From Mycolicibacterium pulveris (GTDB taxonomy: Bacteria > Actinomycetota > Actinomycetes > Mycobacteriales > Mycobacteriaceae), in assembly GCF_010725725.1 (NCBI RefSeq), contig NZ_AP022599.1, positions 3,596,001 through 3,660,000 of the forward strand: 64,000 nucleotides of DNA. The letters are read 5' to 3'. The translations under genes were made by a program, and so were the position numbers. This document shows positions 45,887 through 57,493 of this stretch, piece after piece. How positions within the stretch are numbered: the stretch's first letter is position 1; every line of letters starts with the position of its first letter. Under the pieces are notes generated by a model. That model did not search any database. It had not been told where the DNA came from and saw nothing but the letters and a program-made list of their open reading frames with translations.

Positions 45887-47152
45887 TTACTCGCCTCCGC
45901 CCGATCCGTCGTCGCCGCCGGAACCGGGACCGGAGTCGCCGCCCTCGCCGCCGTCAGTCGGTTCTGATGGGTCGGTGTCGACCGCGGTTTCGTCCAGATC
46001 GGCGCTCGCCTCGTCGGTGGGCGCAGAGTCCGACGTGATCGAACCGGCGTTCTCGGCGCCGGCCGGCGTCACCTTGTTGCCGTTGGTCAGCTTGTCACCG
46101 CCATTCGCAGTCTTGGTGGCGTCCCCGCGTTCCTCCTCGCCCTCGGATTCTGGCGACGCGGCGACGCCATCATCAGAGGACGTATCGTCCGCAAGACCGG
46201 CGTCGACGCTGGCGAACTTGGCGCCCTCATTGACCAGTGAATCTGCGGCCGTCAGGCCTTCGTTCGCGCCGGTATCGTCGGCGGCGGCGGGGGCCTCAGG
46301 CTCCGATGCGTTCGCCGTCGCCATGATCGTCGGGCTGATGGCGTCGGCGATGGCCTCACGCAGCGCGAGGAAATAGCCAATGGGTCCGGGTGGTGGTGCC
46401 AGCAAGAGGCCGGGAGGCGTGAGGAGCCCGGGCGTCTCGGGGAGGTAGCCCCCATTCAAAAAGCCGTCGGCCACCACGCCCGGCGCGTTGATCAGAGCGT
46501 TGACGATCTCCGTCGGATCGCCGCTTCCCGCCCCATCGATGACGCCCTGGATCGCGACCCCTACCGCGCTCGCCGTGCTGAGGAAGGGGCCGAACGTTGA
46601 AAGGAGGCTCCTAGCGCTGGTCAACTGACTTAGGGCGAGCTGGACGACGTTGTTCAGATTGTTCGAGGCGATCGCGAGCGGTGCCAACCCGGCGCCGACA
46701 ACGGCGAGGAATGGCTCTGTGAGCAGCAAGGGCACGCCCAACAAGCGGTTGACTGCAACCGCGACATCACCCTGGGCGAGGTCATCGAGCACCGTCTGGA
46801 GCAGTGTCGGTATCGCCTGGGTCAGCAAGATCAAGTACTCATCGCCCGCCGTAATCAGGGCCTCGACAAAACGCTCGGCGTTTTCCTGTTGGTTGGTGAG
46901 GATCTGCAGAAGGACCGGCGTCGGGTTATCCAGGTACATCTCGGCCAGAGTCCCGACGTTGTCGATCGATCGTTCGAAGAGTTGTGTGTAGAACTCGACG
47001 GGATCAGCCATAAGGTTCACCGCGGTCGATGCCGCCGGGGGCGTCGCAACTTTGACGTCGGGCGGTGCGACTTGAATGGGTGCGACGGCGATGGCGCCGG
47101 CGCCGAGGAGCGCGACCCCCGTCGTCAGAAGTGGCTTCGTGGCAACTTGCAT
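45887..47152 (-). CDS. Exported acidic-tail protein, paralog D
   Basis: Start taken as ATG 47152 (M-Q-V-A-T-K-P-L) with AAGGAG 6 bases upstream; the frame open to 47269 adds an unlikely basic leader. The 421-residue protein has the signal T-T-G-V-A-L-L-G-A-G-A-I-A-V-A-P. The core runs to about residue 285 with I-N-A-P-G-V-V-A-D-G-F-L-N-G-G-Y, P-G-L-L-T-P and A-L-R-E-A-I-A-D-A-I. The acidic tail carries L-T-N-G-N-K-V-T-P-A-G, matching the module of A, and ends G-S-G-G-G-E. It shares most with A in the tail module and with B around L-M-A-D-P. Probably surface or periplasmic; function unknown. Confidence 0.8.
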   Translation of the reverse strand: MQVATKPLLTTGVALLGAGAIAVAPIQVAPPDVKVATPPAASTAVNLMADPVEFYTQLFERSIDNVGTLAEMYLDNPTPVLLQILTNQQENAERFVEALITAGDEYLILLTQAIPTLLQTVLDDLAQGDVAVAVNRLLGVPLLLTEPFLAVVGAGLAPLAIASNNLNNVVQLALSQLTSARSLLSTFGPFLSTASAVGVAIQGVIDGAGSGDPTEIVNALINAPGVVADGFLNGGYLPETPGLLTPPGLLLAPPPGPIGYFLALREAIADAISPTIMATANASEPEAPAAADDTGANEGLTAADSLVNEGAKFASVDAGLADDTSSDDGVAASPESEGEEERGDATKTANGGDKLTNGNKVTPAGAENAGSITSDSAPTDEASADLDETAVDTDPSEPTDGGEGGDSGPGSGGDDGSGGGE

Positions 47153-47164
47153 GATGTGCTCCTT

Positions 47165-47784
47165 GCTAGACACGGTCTCAGGTACAGCAAAATTTACTCG
47201 TTCGTAAGTGGCTAATAGGAAAAACACGCGGAGTTTGTTGATGAACTTTCGACGGTTCTGCTTGAACATAGGTAACTGACACGTTCGTTTGGAGGTCGTG
47301 GGCGAATTACTTGGTGTTGGTGCATGCCCTCTCGACCGCCTCTCGGGGCGCCGCCGGCGTGAAGTTAGTCATTTCGTCACAAAGCAGAAATCAGCCCTTC
47401 AAGTAGGTGTTCTGCGCTGAATGTGCGTGGCTAATGGTCGGGTCTGATCCGGCAAAGTTGGACCGCGCTTCTCCGGCTAGGCGACTGCTGGCCTAACAGG
47501 CAAAGCGCAGATCTGGCGAGTCGGCCTTTGCTTTCGTCGCACCCGGCCGTGGTGAACAATGTCGAAAGCTCCGGGTGGACTATCCGTCTCGGTCGTTAGT
47601 GCTAACGAGACATGTCTATCCGAGCTAGTTCACAGCCAACGTGGTGACGATGGTGCCGTGCTAGAGCCCGGAGGCTCCAGCGAATTGTTTCGGTGCATCG
47701 CTGCGGGGCGGCGCCCAGGCGGAACTCCGCGATGGGTCGTGACTACGGGTGAATCGATGTCGCTCAGCGGGCAAAGTGGTGCGA
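47165..47784. other. Region between paralog D and mshB
   Basis: About 620 bases without a supported gene. It should contain the promoters of D and of mshB. A short palindrome CGTTAG-TG-CTAACG lies at 47594-47607 and could be an operator. The open frame beginning 47559 runs into mshB in another frame and has no ribosome site. M. tuberculosis carries PPE17/PE11 in this interval. Confidence 0.4.
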
Positions 47785-48660
47785 ATGGAAACCCCGCGGT
47801 TGTTGTTTGTCCACGCTCACCCCGACGACGAGACCATCGCCACCGGCGCGACGATCGCCCACTACGTCGCGCGCGGAGCCCAGGTGCGGGTCGTCACGTG
47901 CACGTTGGGCGAGGAGGGCGAGGTGATCGGCGAGCGGTGGGCACAGCTTGCCGTCGACGAAGCCGATCAGCTCGGCGGCTTTCGAGTGGCCGAGTTGACC
48001 GCCGCGCTGCGCGCGCTCGGCCTCAACGAGCCGATCTATCTCGGCGGCGCGGGCCGGTGGCGTGACTCCGGCATGCCCGGTACGCCCCCGCGGCACAGGC
48101 AGCGGTTCATCGACGCCGATCCGCACGAGGCCGTCGGCGCGCTGGTCGCCCACGTCCGTGAACTGCGCCCGCACGTCGTCGTCACCTATGACCCCCAGGG
48201 CGGCTACGGCCACCCCGACCACATCCACACCCACGAGGTGACCATGGCCGCCGTCGCCGCCGCGGCCGGCCCCGACTACCCGGGCGAGCCGTGGAGCGTG
48301 TCGAAGGTCTACTGGTCGGTCTTCGCCAAATCCGCCATGGCCGAGGGCTTAAGCGCGATGGGCGACGTGCCGTCTGACTGGATCCGGGTCTCCGCCGACG
48401 ACATGGGCTTCGGTTACCCCGATGAGGGGATCGACGCGGTCATCGACGTGGAGGAGCAGCTGCCTGCCAAGGTCGCGGCGCTGCGTGCGCATGCCACACA
48501 GGTCACCGTCGCCCCCGACGGGCGGTCCTTCGCGCTGTCCAACAACATCGCACTGCCGATCGGCGCGATCGAGCACTACATCCTCGCCGCCGGTACCGCG
48601 GGCGAGCGTGACGCCCGCGGCTGGGAAACCGATCTGCTCGCGGGACTCAACCTCCGATAG
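47785..48660 (+). CDS. mshB: N-acetyl-1-D-myo-inositol-2-amino-2-deoxy-alpha-D-glucopyranoside deacetylase MshB
   Basis: A 291-residue LmbE/PIG-L family zinc deacetylase. The zinc motif A-H-P-D-D-E is near residue 10, H-P-D-H-I-H-T-H-E near 145 supplies the third ligand, and [10 protein letters not shown] near 35 is shared with MshB. It removes acetate from GlcNAc-Ins in mycothiol synthesis in the cytosol. Start ATG 47785 ([13 protein letters not shown]). Location next to fbiC matches M. tuberculosis Rv1170-Rv1173. Complete. Confidence 0.93.
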   Translation: METPRLLFVHAHPDDETIATGATIAHYVARGAQVRVVTCTLGEEGEVIGERWAQLAVDEADQLGGFRVAELTAALRALGLNEPIYLGGAGRWRDSGMPGTPPRHRQRFIDADPHEAVGALVAHVRELRPHVVVTYDPQGGYGHPDHIHTHEVTMAAVAAAAGPDYPGEPWSVSKVYWSVFAKSAMAEGLSAMGDVPSDWIRVSADDMGFGYPDEGIDAVIDVEEQLPAKVAALRAHATQVTVAPDGRSFALSNNIALPIGAIEHYILAAGTAGERDARGWETDLLAGLNLR

Positions 48661-48708
48661 CCGAGACGGTAAGCTGCCGACATCGGCCGCGCGTGGAAGG
48701 GACGACAC

Positions 48709-48816
48709 ATGGACCAGGACCTCGATCCCAACCTGCAGCACTGGCAGGACCGGTTCGACAACTTCCAATGGGTGATCGGTTCCATGGTGTCGCTGCTCGA
48801 CAGCATCCCGACCTGA
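48709..48816 (+). CDS. Small protein of 35 residues between mshB and a membrane protein gene
   Basis: Starts ATG 48709 with GGAAGGG about 7 bases upstream, 48 bases after mshB. The sequence has D-Q-D-L-D-P-N-L-Q-H-W-Q-D-R-F, then F-Q-W-V-I-G-S-M-V-S-L-L-D-S, ending I-P-T. It looks like an amphipathic helix with Trp and Phe on one side, plausible as a membrane-associated micropeptide. The competing frame over these bases (part of a longer frame from 48693) has poor composition. Its stop overlaps the frame of the downstream membrane protein. No family recognised. Confidence 0.55.
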   Translation: MDQDLDPNLQHWQDRFDNFQWVIGSMVSLLDSIPT

Positions 48817-48851
48817 CCCCACCGGCCGCCACCACCGGCGCTCTGCGCGGG

Positions 48852-49196
48852 GTGGTTCTGACATTGCTCGCGCTCGACGGCGTGCTCTGCGCGATCGCCG
48901 CGGCGTTCTTCCTGCCCATGCGCATCGGTTCGATTCCGTTCCCCGTCAGCGCGGTCATCGCCGGCGTGGTCAACGCGGCGTTGGTCTGGGCCGCGCTGCC
49001 GTGGACGTCCTCGCCCCGGGTCGCCGCGCTGCCGCTGTGGACCTGGCTGGGCACGATCGCCGTGATGACCCTGGGCGGGCCCGGCGACGACATCATCTTC
49101 GGCGGCGCCGGCGTGATGGCATACGCGGTGTTGCTGCTCCTGGTGCTCGGTGCGCTACCGCCCGCCCTCGTGCTGCGGCGACATATGCGGCCCTAA
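48852..49196 (+). CDS. Small integral membrane protein (Rv1171-like)
   Basis: About 114 residues with four predicted helices (V-V-L-T-L-L-A-L-D-G-V-L-C-A-I-A-A-A-F-F is the first). The start is uncertain. GTG 48852 places helix 1 at the N-terminus. A CTG at 48813 overlapping the stop of the small upstream gene is another possibility, and the frame is open from 48693. It sits between mshB and fbiC as Rv1171 does in M. tuberculosis. The function is unknown. Its stop overlaps that of the convergent gene (49193-49196). Confidence 0.65.
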   Translation: MVLTLLALDGVLCAIAAAFFLPMRIGSIPFPVSAVIAGVVNAALVWAALPWTSSPRVAALPLWTWLGTIAVMTLGGPGDDIIFGGAGVMAYAVLLLLVLGALPPALVLRRHMRP

Positions 49197-50185
49197 GCCT
49201 GGCCGCCATCCCCGCCGTCGCCGGTGTCTCCGGCATCGGCGTCGTCGCTTGGCGTATCCCCAGCAGCGCCGCCGGCTTCGGCGCCGTTGTCGCCCACCGA
49301 GGTGTCGTCGGTGTCGTCGGTCGCCTCGTCGTCGGTGGCGTCGACGTCCGAACCGCGGACCTCGCCTTGGGCGGCCACCGTTCCGGTCGTGGACGTCGTC
49401 GGCTCGATCTCTGCGAGCTCGTCGGTCTCGTCGGTCTCGTCGAGTTCGGGGGTCTCTTCGCCCTCGACGGTCTCGGTGGTTTCCTCGGTCTCTTCGGTGG
49501 TGTCAGTGCCCTCGACCGCCGTCTCTTCGGTGGTGTCAGTGCCTGCGGTGCCTTCAGAGACCGTCGTCTCGTCCTCGGTTGCTGCGGCCGTCTGCGCCAT
49601 CGCTTCCGTCGCGGGAGCCTCGACCGCCGTTTGCAGCGGTGGAATCGGCGGAAGGGGCGGGATGAGCCACCCGAAGAAGTACCAGAACTCGGCGACCGCG
49701 AAGTCCCGCACCGACATCACCGTCGTCGAGGTCACCGACTGCACACCGGTGATCCAGGTGTCGAGGTTGAACGGGTCGTTGACCACCGGGGCGACGAGAT
49801 CCACGACGAAGCTGTTGGCGATCGGCCGAGTCAGCGTGTAGTAGACCATGTAGATCTGATCGGCGATTTCGAAGCCGAAGCCGAACGGGATGAAATCGAC
49901 CAGGTACGCAGCGAGATCCACCCAGTAGTCCAGCCAGGGCAGCGCCCGGTACCACGCCTCGAGGATGGCGTCGCTGGCGGCGCTGAGCGCGACGGGTTCC
50001 GTGGGGGCGGGCACCGGTTGGGCCGCGGCCAGCAATTGGACGAACTGATCGGACACCGCGCGAACCGGACCGGCGGTGTGGGCGGTGGTCTCGGGTGGCG
50101 GCGCGTGTACGGGAGCAACCGCGATGGCGGTGGCTCCGATGACGGAGACCCCCGACATCAGGACAGACCTGACGGATACGGCCAT
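49193..50185 (-). CDS. Exported acidic-tail protein E at the PE12 position
   Basis: Start taken as ATG 50185 (M-A-V-S-V-R-S-V) with AGGAG 5 bases upstream; the frame opens earlier at 50269. The 330-residue protein has a signal-like start (M-S-G-V-S-V-I-G-A-T-A-I-A-V-A-P) close to that of A-D, but a different core: an aromatic, hydrophobic domain with W-Y-R-A-L-P-W-L-D-Y-W-V-D-L-A-A-Y and F-W-Y-F-F-G-W-L-I-P-P-L-P-P. The last about 130 residues are an acidic Thr/Glu/Asp tail. It lacks the N-terminal PE motif and the helices of the PE fold. M. tuberculosis has PE12 (Rv1172c) at this place, so the slot is conserved but the occupant is not. Function unknown. Confidence 0.75.
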   Translation of the reverse strand: MAVSVRSVLMSGVSVIGATAIAVAPVHAPPPETTAHTAGPVRAVSDQFVQLLAAAQPVPAPTEPVALSAASDAILEAWYRALPWLDYWVDLAAYLVDFIPFGFGFEIADQIYMVYYTLTRPIANSFVVDLVAPVVNDPFNLDTWITGVQSVTSTTVMSVRDFAVAEFWYFFGWLIPPLPPIPPLQTAVEAPATEAMAQTAAATEDETTVSEGTAGTDTTEETAVEGTDTTEETEETTETVEGEETPELDETDETDELAEIEPTTSTTGTVAAQGEVRGSDVDATDDEATDDTDDTSVGDNGAEAGGAAGDTPSDDADAGDTGDGGDGGQA

Positions 50186-50368
50186 GCGAGCTCCTAAGGT
50201 GCGTCGGCACGTCAACTGACGTTGCTGTAAATGTAGCGGGATTATTGCGCAGGACGGGGTGCGCGGCACGGCGAACTGGTGGGACTACTGTGGCCGGTAT
50301 GTCAGGCGTAGGCGTTTCACGATGTGAGACACGCGGATGATCCGGACCGACGCCGGAGTTACACGAGA

Positions 50369-52948
50369 GTGGCTCTGAACCCTCAGCGCGGCACCGACCT
50401 GCCCGATCCGGTGGTCCCACCGAACCCCGACGTGCCGAGTGCCACGGCCCTGCGCCGGGTGTTGCGCCGCGCCCGCGACGGCGTGGCGCTCAACGTCGAG
50501 GAAGCCGCGATCGCCATGACTGCCCGCGGCGAGGATCTCGCGGACCTGTGCGCCAGTGCTGCCCGGGTTCGTGACGCGGGCCTCGAAGCCGCTGGTCGAC
50601 GCGGGCCCAACGGGCGTCTGCCGGTGACGTATTCGCCCAAGGTGTTCATCCCCGTCACGCACCTGTGCCGAGACACCTGCCACTACTGCACCTTCGTCAC
50701 CGTGCCCGGCAAGCTGCGCGCCGCAGGCATGGGCATGTACATGGAACCCGACGCGATCCTCGACGTGGCACGCCAAGGCGCCGAATTGGGTTGCAAGGAA
50801 GCGTTGTTCACCCTCGGTGACCGTCCGGAGGCGCGCTGGGACGAGGCTCGGCAGTGGCTCGACGAGCGCGGCTACGACTCGACGCTGGACTACGTGCGGG
50901 CCATGGCGATCCGGGTGCTGGAGGAGACCGGCCTGCTGCCACACCTGAACCCCGGCGTGATGAGCTGGTCGGAGCTGTCCCGGCTCAAGCCGGTGGCCCC
51001 GTCGATGGGCATGATGCTGGAGACCACGTCGCGGCGACTGTTCGAGACCAAGGGAATGGCGCACTACGGCAGCCCGGACAAGGACCCCGAGGTTCGGCTG
51101 CGCACGCTGGCCGATGCGGGTCGACTGTCCATCCCGTTCACCACCGGGCTGCTCGTCGGCATTGGGGAGAACCTGACCGAGCGCTCCGAGACCATCCACG
51201 CGATTCGCCGCGTGCACAAGGAGTTCGGGCACGTGCAGGAAGTCATCGTGCAGAACTTCCGCGCCAAGGACCACACCGCGATGGCGTCGTCACCGGATGC
51301 CGCCTTCGAGGACTTCATCGCGACGGTGGCGGTCACCCGCCTGGTGATGGGGCCCAAGATGCGCGTGCAGGCCCCACCGAACCTGGTGTCGCGCACGGAG
51401 TGTCTGGCGTTGGTCGGCGCCGGTGTCGACGACTGGGGTGGGGTATCGCCGGTGACACCCGATCACGTCAACCCGGAACGGCCGTGGCCGGGCTTGGACG
51501 AGTTGGCCGCCGTCACCGCCGAGGCCGGCTACGACCTGGTGCAGCGGCTCACCGCGCAACCGCAGTACGTGCAGGCGGGCGCGGCGTGGATCGACCCACG
51601 GGTGCGTGGGCACGTCGACGCGCTCGCCGACCCCGACACCGGGCTGGCGTTGGACATCAATCCAACCGGGCGGCCGTGGCAGGAGCCCGACGAGGCATGG
51701 GAGTCATTGGGCCGCACCGATCTCCATTCGGCGATCGACAGCACCGGCCGGCTGACCGACACCCGCAGCGACTTGGGCAGCGCGTTCGGTGACTGGGAGT
51801 CGATCCGGGAGAAGGTGAACGAACTCGCCGCCCGCGCACCTGAGCGCATCGACACCGACGTGCTGGCCGCGCTGCGCTCGGCCGAGCGGGATCCGGCAGG
51901 CCTCACCGACGACGACTACCTGGCGCTCGCCATGGCCGACGGGCCCGCACTGGATGCCGTTGCCGCCCTGGCAGATTCGCTTCGGCGCGACACCGTCGGC
52001 GACGACGTCACGTACGTCGTCAACCGCAACATCAACTTCACCAACATCTGCTACACCGGATGCCGGTTCTGCGCGTTCGCCCAACGCAAGGGTGACGCCG
52101 ACGCGTACTCGCTGTCCGTCGAGGAGGTCGCCGACCGGGCGTGGGAGGCGCACGTGGCCGGGGCCACCGAGGTCTGCATGCAGGGCGGGATCGACCCCGA
52201 ACTACCGGTGACGGGCTACGCCGACCTGGTGCGCGCCGTCAAGGCCCGGGTGCCGTCGATCCACGTGCATGCGTTCTCCCCGATGGAGATCGCCAACGGC
52301 GTGACCAAGAGCGGGCTTTCGATACGCGAGTGGCTGACCGCGCTGCGGGAGGCCGGTTTGGGGAGCATCCCGGGAACCGCGGCCGAGATCCTCGACGACG
52401 AGGTGCGCTGGGTCCTGACCAAGGGCAAGCTGCCGACGTCGATGTGGGTCGAGATCGTCACCACCGCACACGAAGTCGGCCTGCAGTCAAGCTCGACGAT
52501 GATGTACGGGCACGTTGACAGCCCACGGCACTGGGTCGGGCATCTGCGGATACTGCGTGAGATCCAGGACCGCACAGGGGGATTCACGGAGTTCGTGCCG
52601 CTCCCGTTTGTGCACCAGAGCTCGCCGCTGTACCTGGCCGGCGGCGCACGGCCGGGGCCCACGCACCGCGACAACCGAGCTGTCCATGCGCTCGCGCGAA
52701 TCATGCTGCACGGCAGGATATCCAACATCCAGACCAGCTGGGTCAAGCTGGGCACCGAGCGGACACAGGTCATGCTGCGCGGCGGGGCGAACGACCTCGG
52801 TGGAACGCTGATGGAGGAGACGATCTCGAGGATGGCCGGCTCGGAGTTCGGTTCGGCCAAGACCGTCGAAGAGCTCACGGCGATCGCCGCGGGGATCGGG
52901 CGCCCCGCGCGGCAGCGCTCCACGACCTACAAGCCGCTGGCGGCCTAG
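50369..52948 (+). CDS. fbiC: 7,8-didemethyl-8-hydroxy-5-deazariboflavin synthase FbiC (CofG/CofH fusion)
   Basis: Start taken as GTG 50369 ([10 protein letters not shown]), which fits the length of mycobacterial FbiC (859 residues here); the frame opens at 50324. Two radical-SAM domains are fused. The first (CofG) has [10 protein letters not shown] near residue 95, the second (CofH) has [10 protein letters not shown] near 562. Together they make the deazaflavin chromophore F0 of coenzyme F420 from tyrosine and 5-amino-6-ribitylamino-uracil. Complete and highly conserved. F420-dependent enzymes such as the Rv1155-like protein need it. Confidence 0.96.
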   Translation: MALNPQRGTDLPDPVVPPNPDVPSATALRRVLRRARDGVALNVEEAAIAMTARGEDLADLCASAARVRDAGLEAAGRRGPNGRLPVTYSPKVFIPVTHLCRDTCHYCTFVTVPGKLRAAGMGMYMEPDAILDVARQGAELGCKEALFTLGDRPEARWDEARQWLDERGYDSTLDYVRAMAIRVLEETGLLPHLNPGVMSWSELSRLKPVAPSMGMMLETTSRRLFETKGMAHYGSPDKDPEVRLRTLADAGRLSIPFTTGLLVGIGENLTERSETIHAIRRVHKEFGHVQEVIVQNFRAKDHTAMASSPDAAFEDFIATVAVTRLVMGPKMRVQAPPNLVSRTECLALVGAGVDDWGGVSPVTPDHVNPERPWPGLDELAAVTAEAGYDLVQRLTAQPQYVQAGAAWIDPRVRGHVDALADPDTGLALDINPTGRPWQEPDEAWESLGRTDLHSAIDSTGRLTDTRSDLGSAFGDWESIREKVNELAARAPERIDTDVLAALRSAERDPAGLTDDDYLALAMADGPALDAVAALADSLRRDTVGDDVTYVVNRNINFTNICYTGCRFCAFAQRKGDADAYSLSVEEVADRAWEAHVAGATEVCMQGGIDPELPVTGYADLVRAVKARVPSIHVHAFSPMEIANGVTKSGLSIREWLTALREAGLGSIPGTAAEILDDEVRWVLTKGKLPTSMWVEIVTTAHEVGLQSSSTMMYGHVDSPRHWVGHLRILREIQDRTGGFTEFVPLPFVHQSSPLYLAGGARPGPTHRDNRAVHALARIMLHGRISNIQTSWVKLGTERTQVMLRGGANDLGGTLMEETISRMAGSEFGSAKTVEELTAIAAGIGRPARQRSTTYKPLAA

Positions 52949-52970
52949 GGGTTTCGCGGCCGCGGCGGCC

Positions 52971-53378
52971 TCAATGCACGGCCAGGCAGTTCACGTCGTC
53001 GCCGGATCCGGCGGTGCCCTGCTTCTCGGTCACTACCCGGCCCGTGGCGTCCTCCACGACACGGCAGAACACGTTCGTTCCCCAGATCGCGTGTGGCTTC
53101 ACCCCGACATGCGCGGGCGCGCCGGCGGGCACGACGTGATGAAACGTCTTGGGTGCCGGATCGTCGAAGTTACACTGATGGTCCGGGCGGGTGCCGCCGT
53201 TGACCTCGGCGACCTCGACGGCCATGCAACTCGGCGGGGTCCACGACAGTTCGGTGGTGTAGCTGCGCTCGATCCAGATGGGGTCGTCGGCACCGGCGAT
53301 CGGGGCGGCGGCCATCGCGGATGAGGTGGCAAGCGCGCTGCAGGCCAACGCGAAGAATGCTTTGCGTGTGTTCGTCAT
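52971..53378 (-). CDS. Secreted TB8.4-like antigen
   Basis: Start taken as ATG 53378 (M-T-N-T-R-K-A-F-F-A-L-A); the open frame upstream to 53501 lacks a signal. The 135-residue protein has a signal peptide ending near I-A-G-A-D-D and a mature domain of about 105 residues. Two pairs of Cys (S-C-M-A-V, H-Q-C-N-F, F-C-R-V-V, N-C-L-A-V) could form two disulfides. It matches the place and size of M. tuberculosis TB8.4 (Rv1174c), a secreted low-molecular-weight antigen. Function unknown. Convergent with fbiC. Confidence 0.8.
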   Translation of the reverse strand: MTNTRKAFFALACSALATSSAMAAAPIAGADDPIWIERSYTTELSWTPPSCMAVEVAEVNGGTRPDHQCNFDDPAPKTFHHVVPAGAPAHVGVKPHAIWGTNVFCRVVEDATGRVVTEKQGTAGSGDDVNCLAVH

Positions 53379-53674
53379 TCGACCATTCGTATCGTGACCG
53401 GGGGGTCTGCCGTCAAGTCGGTGAACAGCCCAATTCGCTTGGACGGTCAGGCTTTTTCTTTGCCCTGTTCGGTGCGCGGCGAACTCTTCTTCGTAGCCCA
53501 CGGCAGCCGGCTGCCGCCGCTTCGATTCGTGTGGGCTCGGCGTAAGTTGTGCGAGGCGGAAATAGCTGCGCGAACCGCGTGGCGTTTGCCGAATGCGGGT
53601 GCGCGAGCGTGCGCAAACTCGCGGAATTTCTCGGCGTGTCGGCCGCAGACCCGCACGCTCGGCGTATAGGGAGG
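53379..53674. other. Intergenic region, no gene recognised
   Basis: Holds the promoter region of the TB8.4-like gene near its left end (TACGAA about 7 bases upstream of the ATG). The rest, up to the end of the DUF1353 gene, shows several short overlapping open frames without ribosome sites. No RNA gene seen. Confidence 0.3.
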
Positions 53675-54286
53675 TCAGGTTTTCAGCTGCATCCGCGGCA
53701 TGGTCTCGTCGGGAACCACCAGGGCGACCACGGCTTCCAGCACCCAGAACACGAACGTCGACGCCAGGATCGCGATGCCGGGCAGCAACACCACCGGAAT
53801 GGCGACGAGCACCAACAGCGCCAACGCGCCGGGCACGTCCTTACCCCATCCGGCGCCGCCCTTGCCCTGCACGATCGCCGCCATTCGCACCGCGGCCCAC
53901 ATGATCCAGCGCCGCAGCAGGCTGACGCCGTCGCGCTGCATCTGGCGGCGAAACCGGTAGTCGGCCTGCCGGCGGTCGCAGCCGGTGCGATCGGGGTAGC
54001 GCCACAGGTAGTCGTGGAGCACTGCTGCCCGGGCGTAACGGCCCGCGCGCGGAATGAACCAGGCGACCACGCCCGGCACCGAAACCAGGTCGGTGGCGAA
54101 GTCGTCGCACACCTCGAATTGCCGGTTGACACCGTCGAACTTCAGCGGCTGGGTGGTGCGCCACTCGTCCCAGGCGCTCTCCTTGAAGACCCTCTTGGTC
54201 GCGCGTAACGCGTCCAGCTCGTCGGCGGTGAGCTGGCGGACGTGGACGACGGCTTCTTTCTCGATCGGGGCACAGCGCTGCGTCAT
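53675..54286 (-). CDS. DUF1353 domain-containing membrane protein
   Basis: A 203-residue protein. The N-terminal two thirds match DUF1353 (a T-D-L-V-S-V-P segment near residue 67, V-L-H-D-Y-L-W-R-Y near 88). Two C-terminal hydrophobic stretches (residues about 154-175 and 178-192) would anchor it in the membrane. DUF1353 proteins occur in phages and bacteria, function unknown. The membrane extension is less usual. Confidence 0.78.
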   Translation of the reverse strand: MTQRCAPIEKEAVVHVRQLTADELDALRATKRVFKESAWDEWRTTQPLKFDGVNRQFEVCDDFATDLVSVPGVVAWFIPRAGRYARAAVLHDYLWRYPDRTGCDRRQADYRFRRQMQRDGVSLLRRWIMWAAVRMAAIVQGKGGAGWGKDVPGALALLVLVAIPVVLLPGIAILASTFVFWVLEAVVALVVPDETMPRMQLKT

Positions 54287-54370
54287 TCTGCAGGTATACC
54301 CGAAGCCAAGGCGCCGCGACGAGCGTCGTAACCCTCGTGAGTGTTCGCGAACGGTAAGACGCAGATCCGC

Positions 54371-56931
<2,561 letters not shown>

Positions 56932-56963
56932 GCCGCGAAACTCTAGAGCGCCGGCCAGCCATA

Positions 56964-56992
56964 TGCAACTTGTTGCACTGCATCAAGATGCA
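56964..56992. promoter_or_regulatory. Twin 14-bp palindromes, candidate PadR operator
   Basis: TGCAACTTGTTGCA (56964-56977) and TGCATCAAGATGCA (56979-56992) are each perfect over 6-bp arms around a 2-base centre. Centres are 15 bases apart. A further half-site TGCAAC lies at 57021-57026. They lie between the PadR start and fdxC, so the regulator could control fadH and fdxC together. Confidence 0.6.
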
Positions 56993-57143
56993 TAGGGAGG
57001 CACGCTAGGCGGCCTGTATGTGCAACGTTTAGTATCAGTAACCACGCGCCACCCTTAGCCGAGGGCGAGCGCGCCATAAGGCACACTGAGACAACCGTCC
57101 AAGAACTAGCAGCCCCGCTGGACAGGAGATCGAGGAGCAACCT

Positions 57144-57467
57144 GTGACGTACACGATTGCCGAACCCTGCGTCGACGTCAAAGACAAGGCGTGTATCGAG
57201 GAGTGCCCTGTCGACTGCATCTACGAGGGCGCACGCATGCTGTACATCCACCCGGACGAATGCGTCGACTGCGGCGCGTGCGAGCCGGTCTGCCCGGTTG
57301 AGGCCATCTACTACGAAGACGATGTGCCTGAACAGTGGAGCGAGTACACGCAGATCAACGCTGACTTCTTCGCTGAGCTGGGTTCGCCCGGCGGTGCGTC
57401 CAAGGTCGGTATGACCGAGAACGACCCACAGGTCGTCAAGGATCTGCCGCCCCAAGGCGAGGACTGA
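57144..57467 (+). CDS. fdxC: Ferredoxin FdxC (7Fe type)
   Basis: A 107-residue ferredoxin starting GTG 57144 with GAGGAGC upstream. The N-terminal cluster region C-V-D-V-K-D-K-A-C-I-E-E-C-P and the second motif C-V-D-C-G-A-C-E-P-V-C-P give the 3Fe-4S/4Fe-4S pattern of 7Fe ferredoxins. It is an electron carrier. A likely -10, TAGTAT (57030-57035), would give a leader of about 100 bases. It is co-directional with dapC, 26 bases downstream. Confidence 0.93.
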   Translation: MTYTIAEPCVDVKDKACIEECPVDCIYEGARMLYIHPDECVDCGACEPVCPVEAIYYEDDVPEQWSEYTQINADFFAELGSPGGASKVGMTENDPQVVKDLPPQGED

Positions 57468-57493
57468 TAACGGTTCGTCGGCCCCGAGAGCGC

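Noticed and set aside
47559..48065. Plus-strand frame starting upstream of mshB
   Set aside because: Continues through mshB in the wrong frame, turning Arg-rich; mshB itself accounts for the coding there.
49193..50185. Protein E as a PE-family protein
   Set aside because: Although it sits where PE12 is found in M. tuberculosis, there is no Pro-Glu motif near residue 8 and no PE helical hairpin; the protein has a cleavable-type signal and another core.
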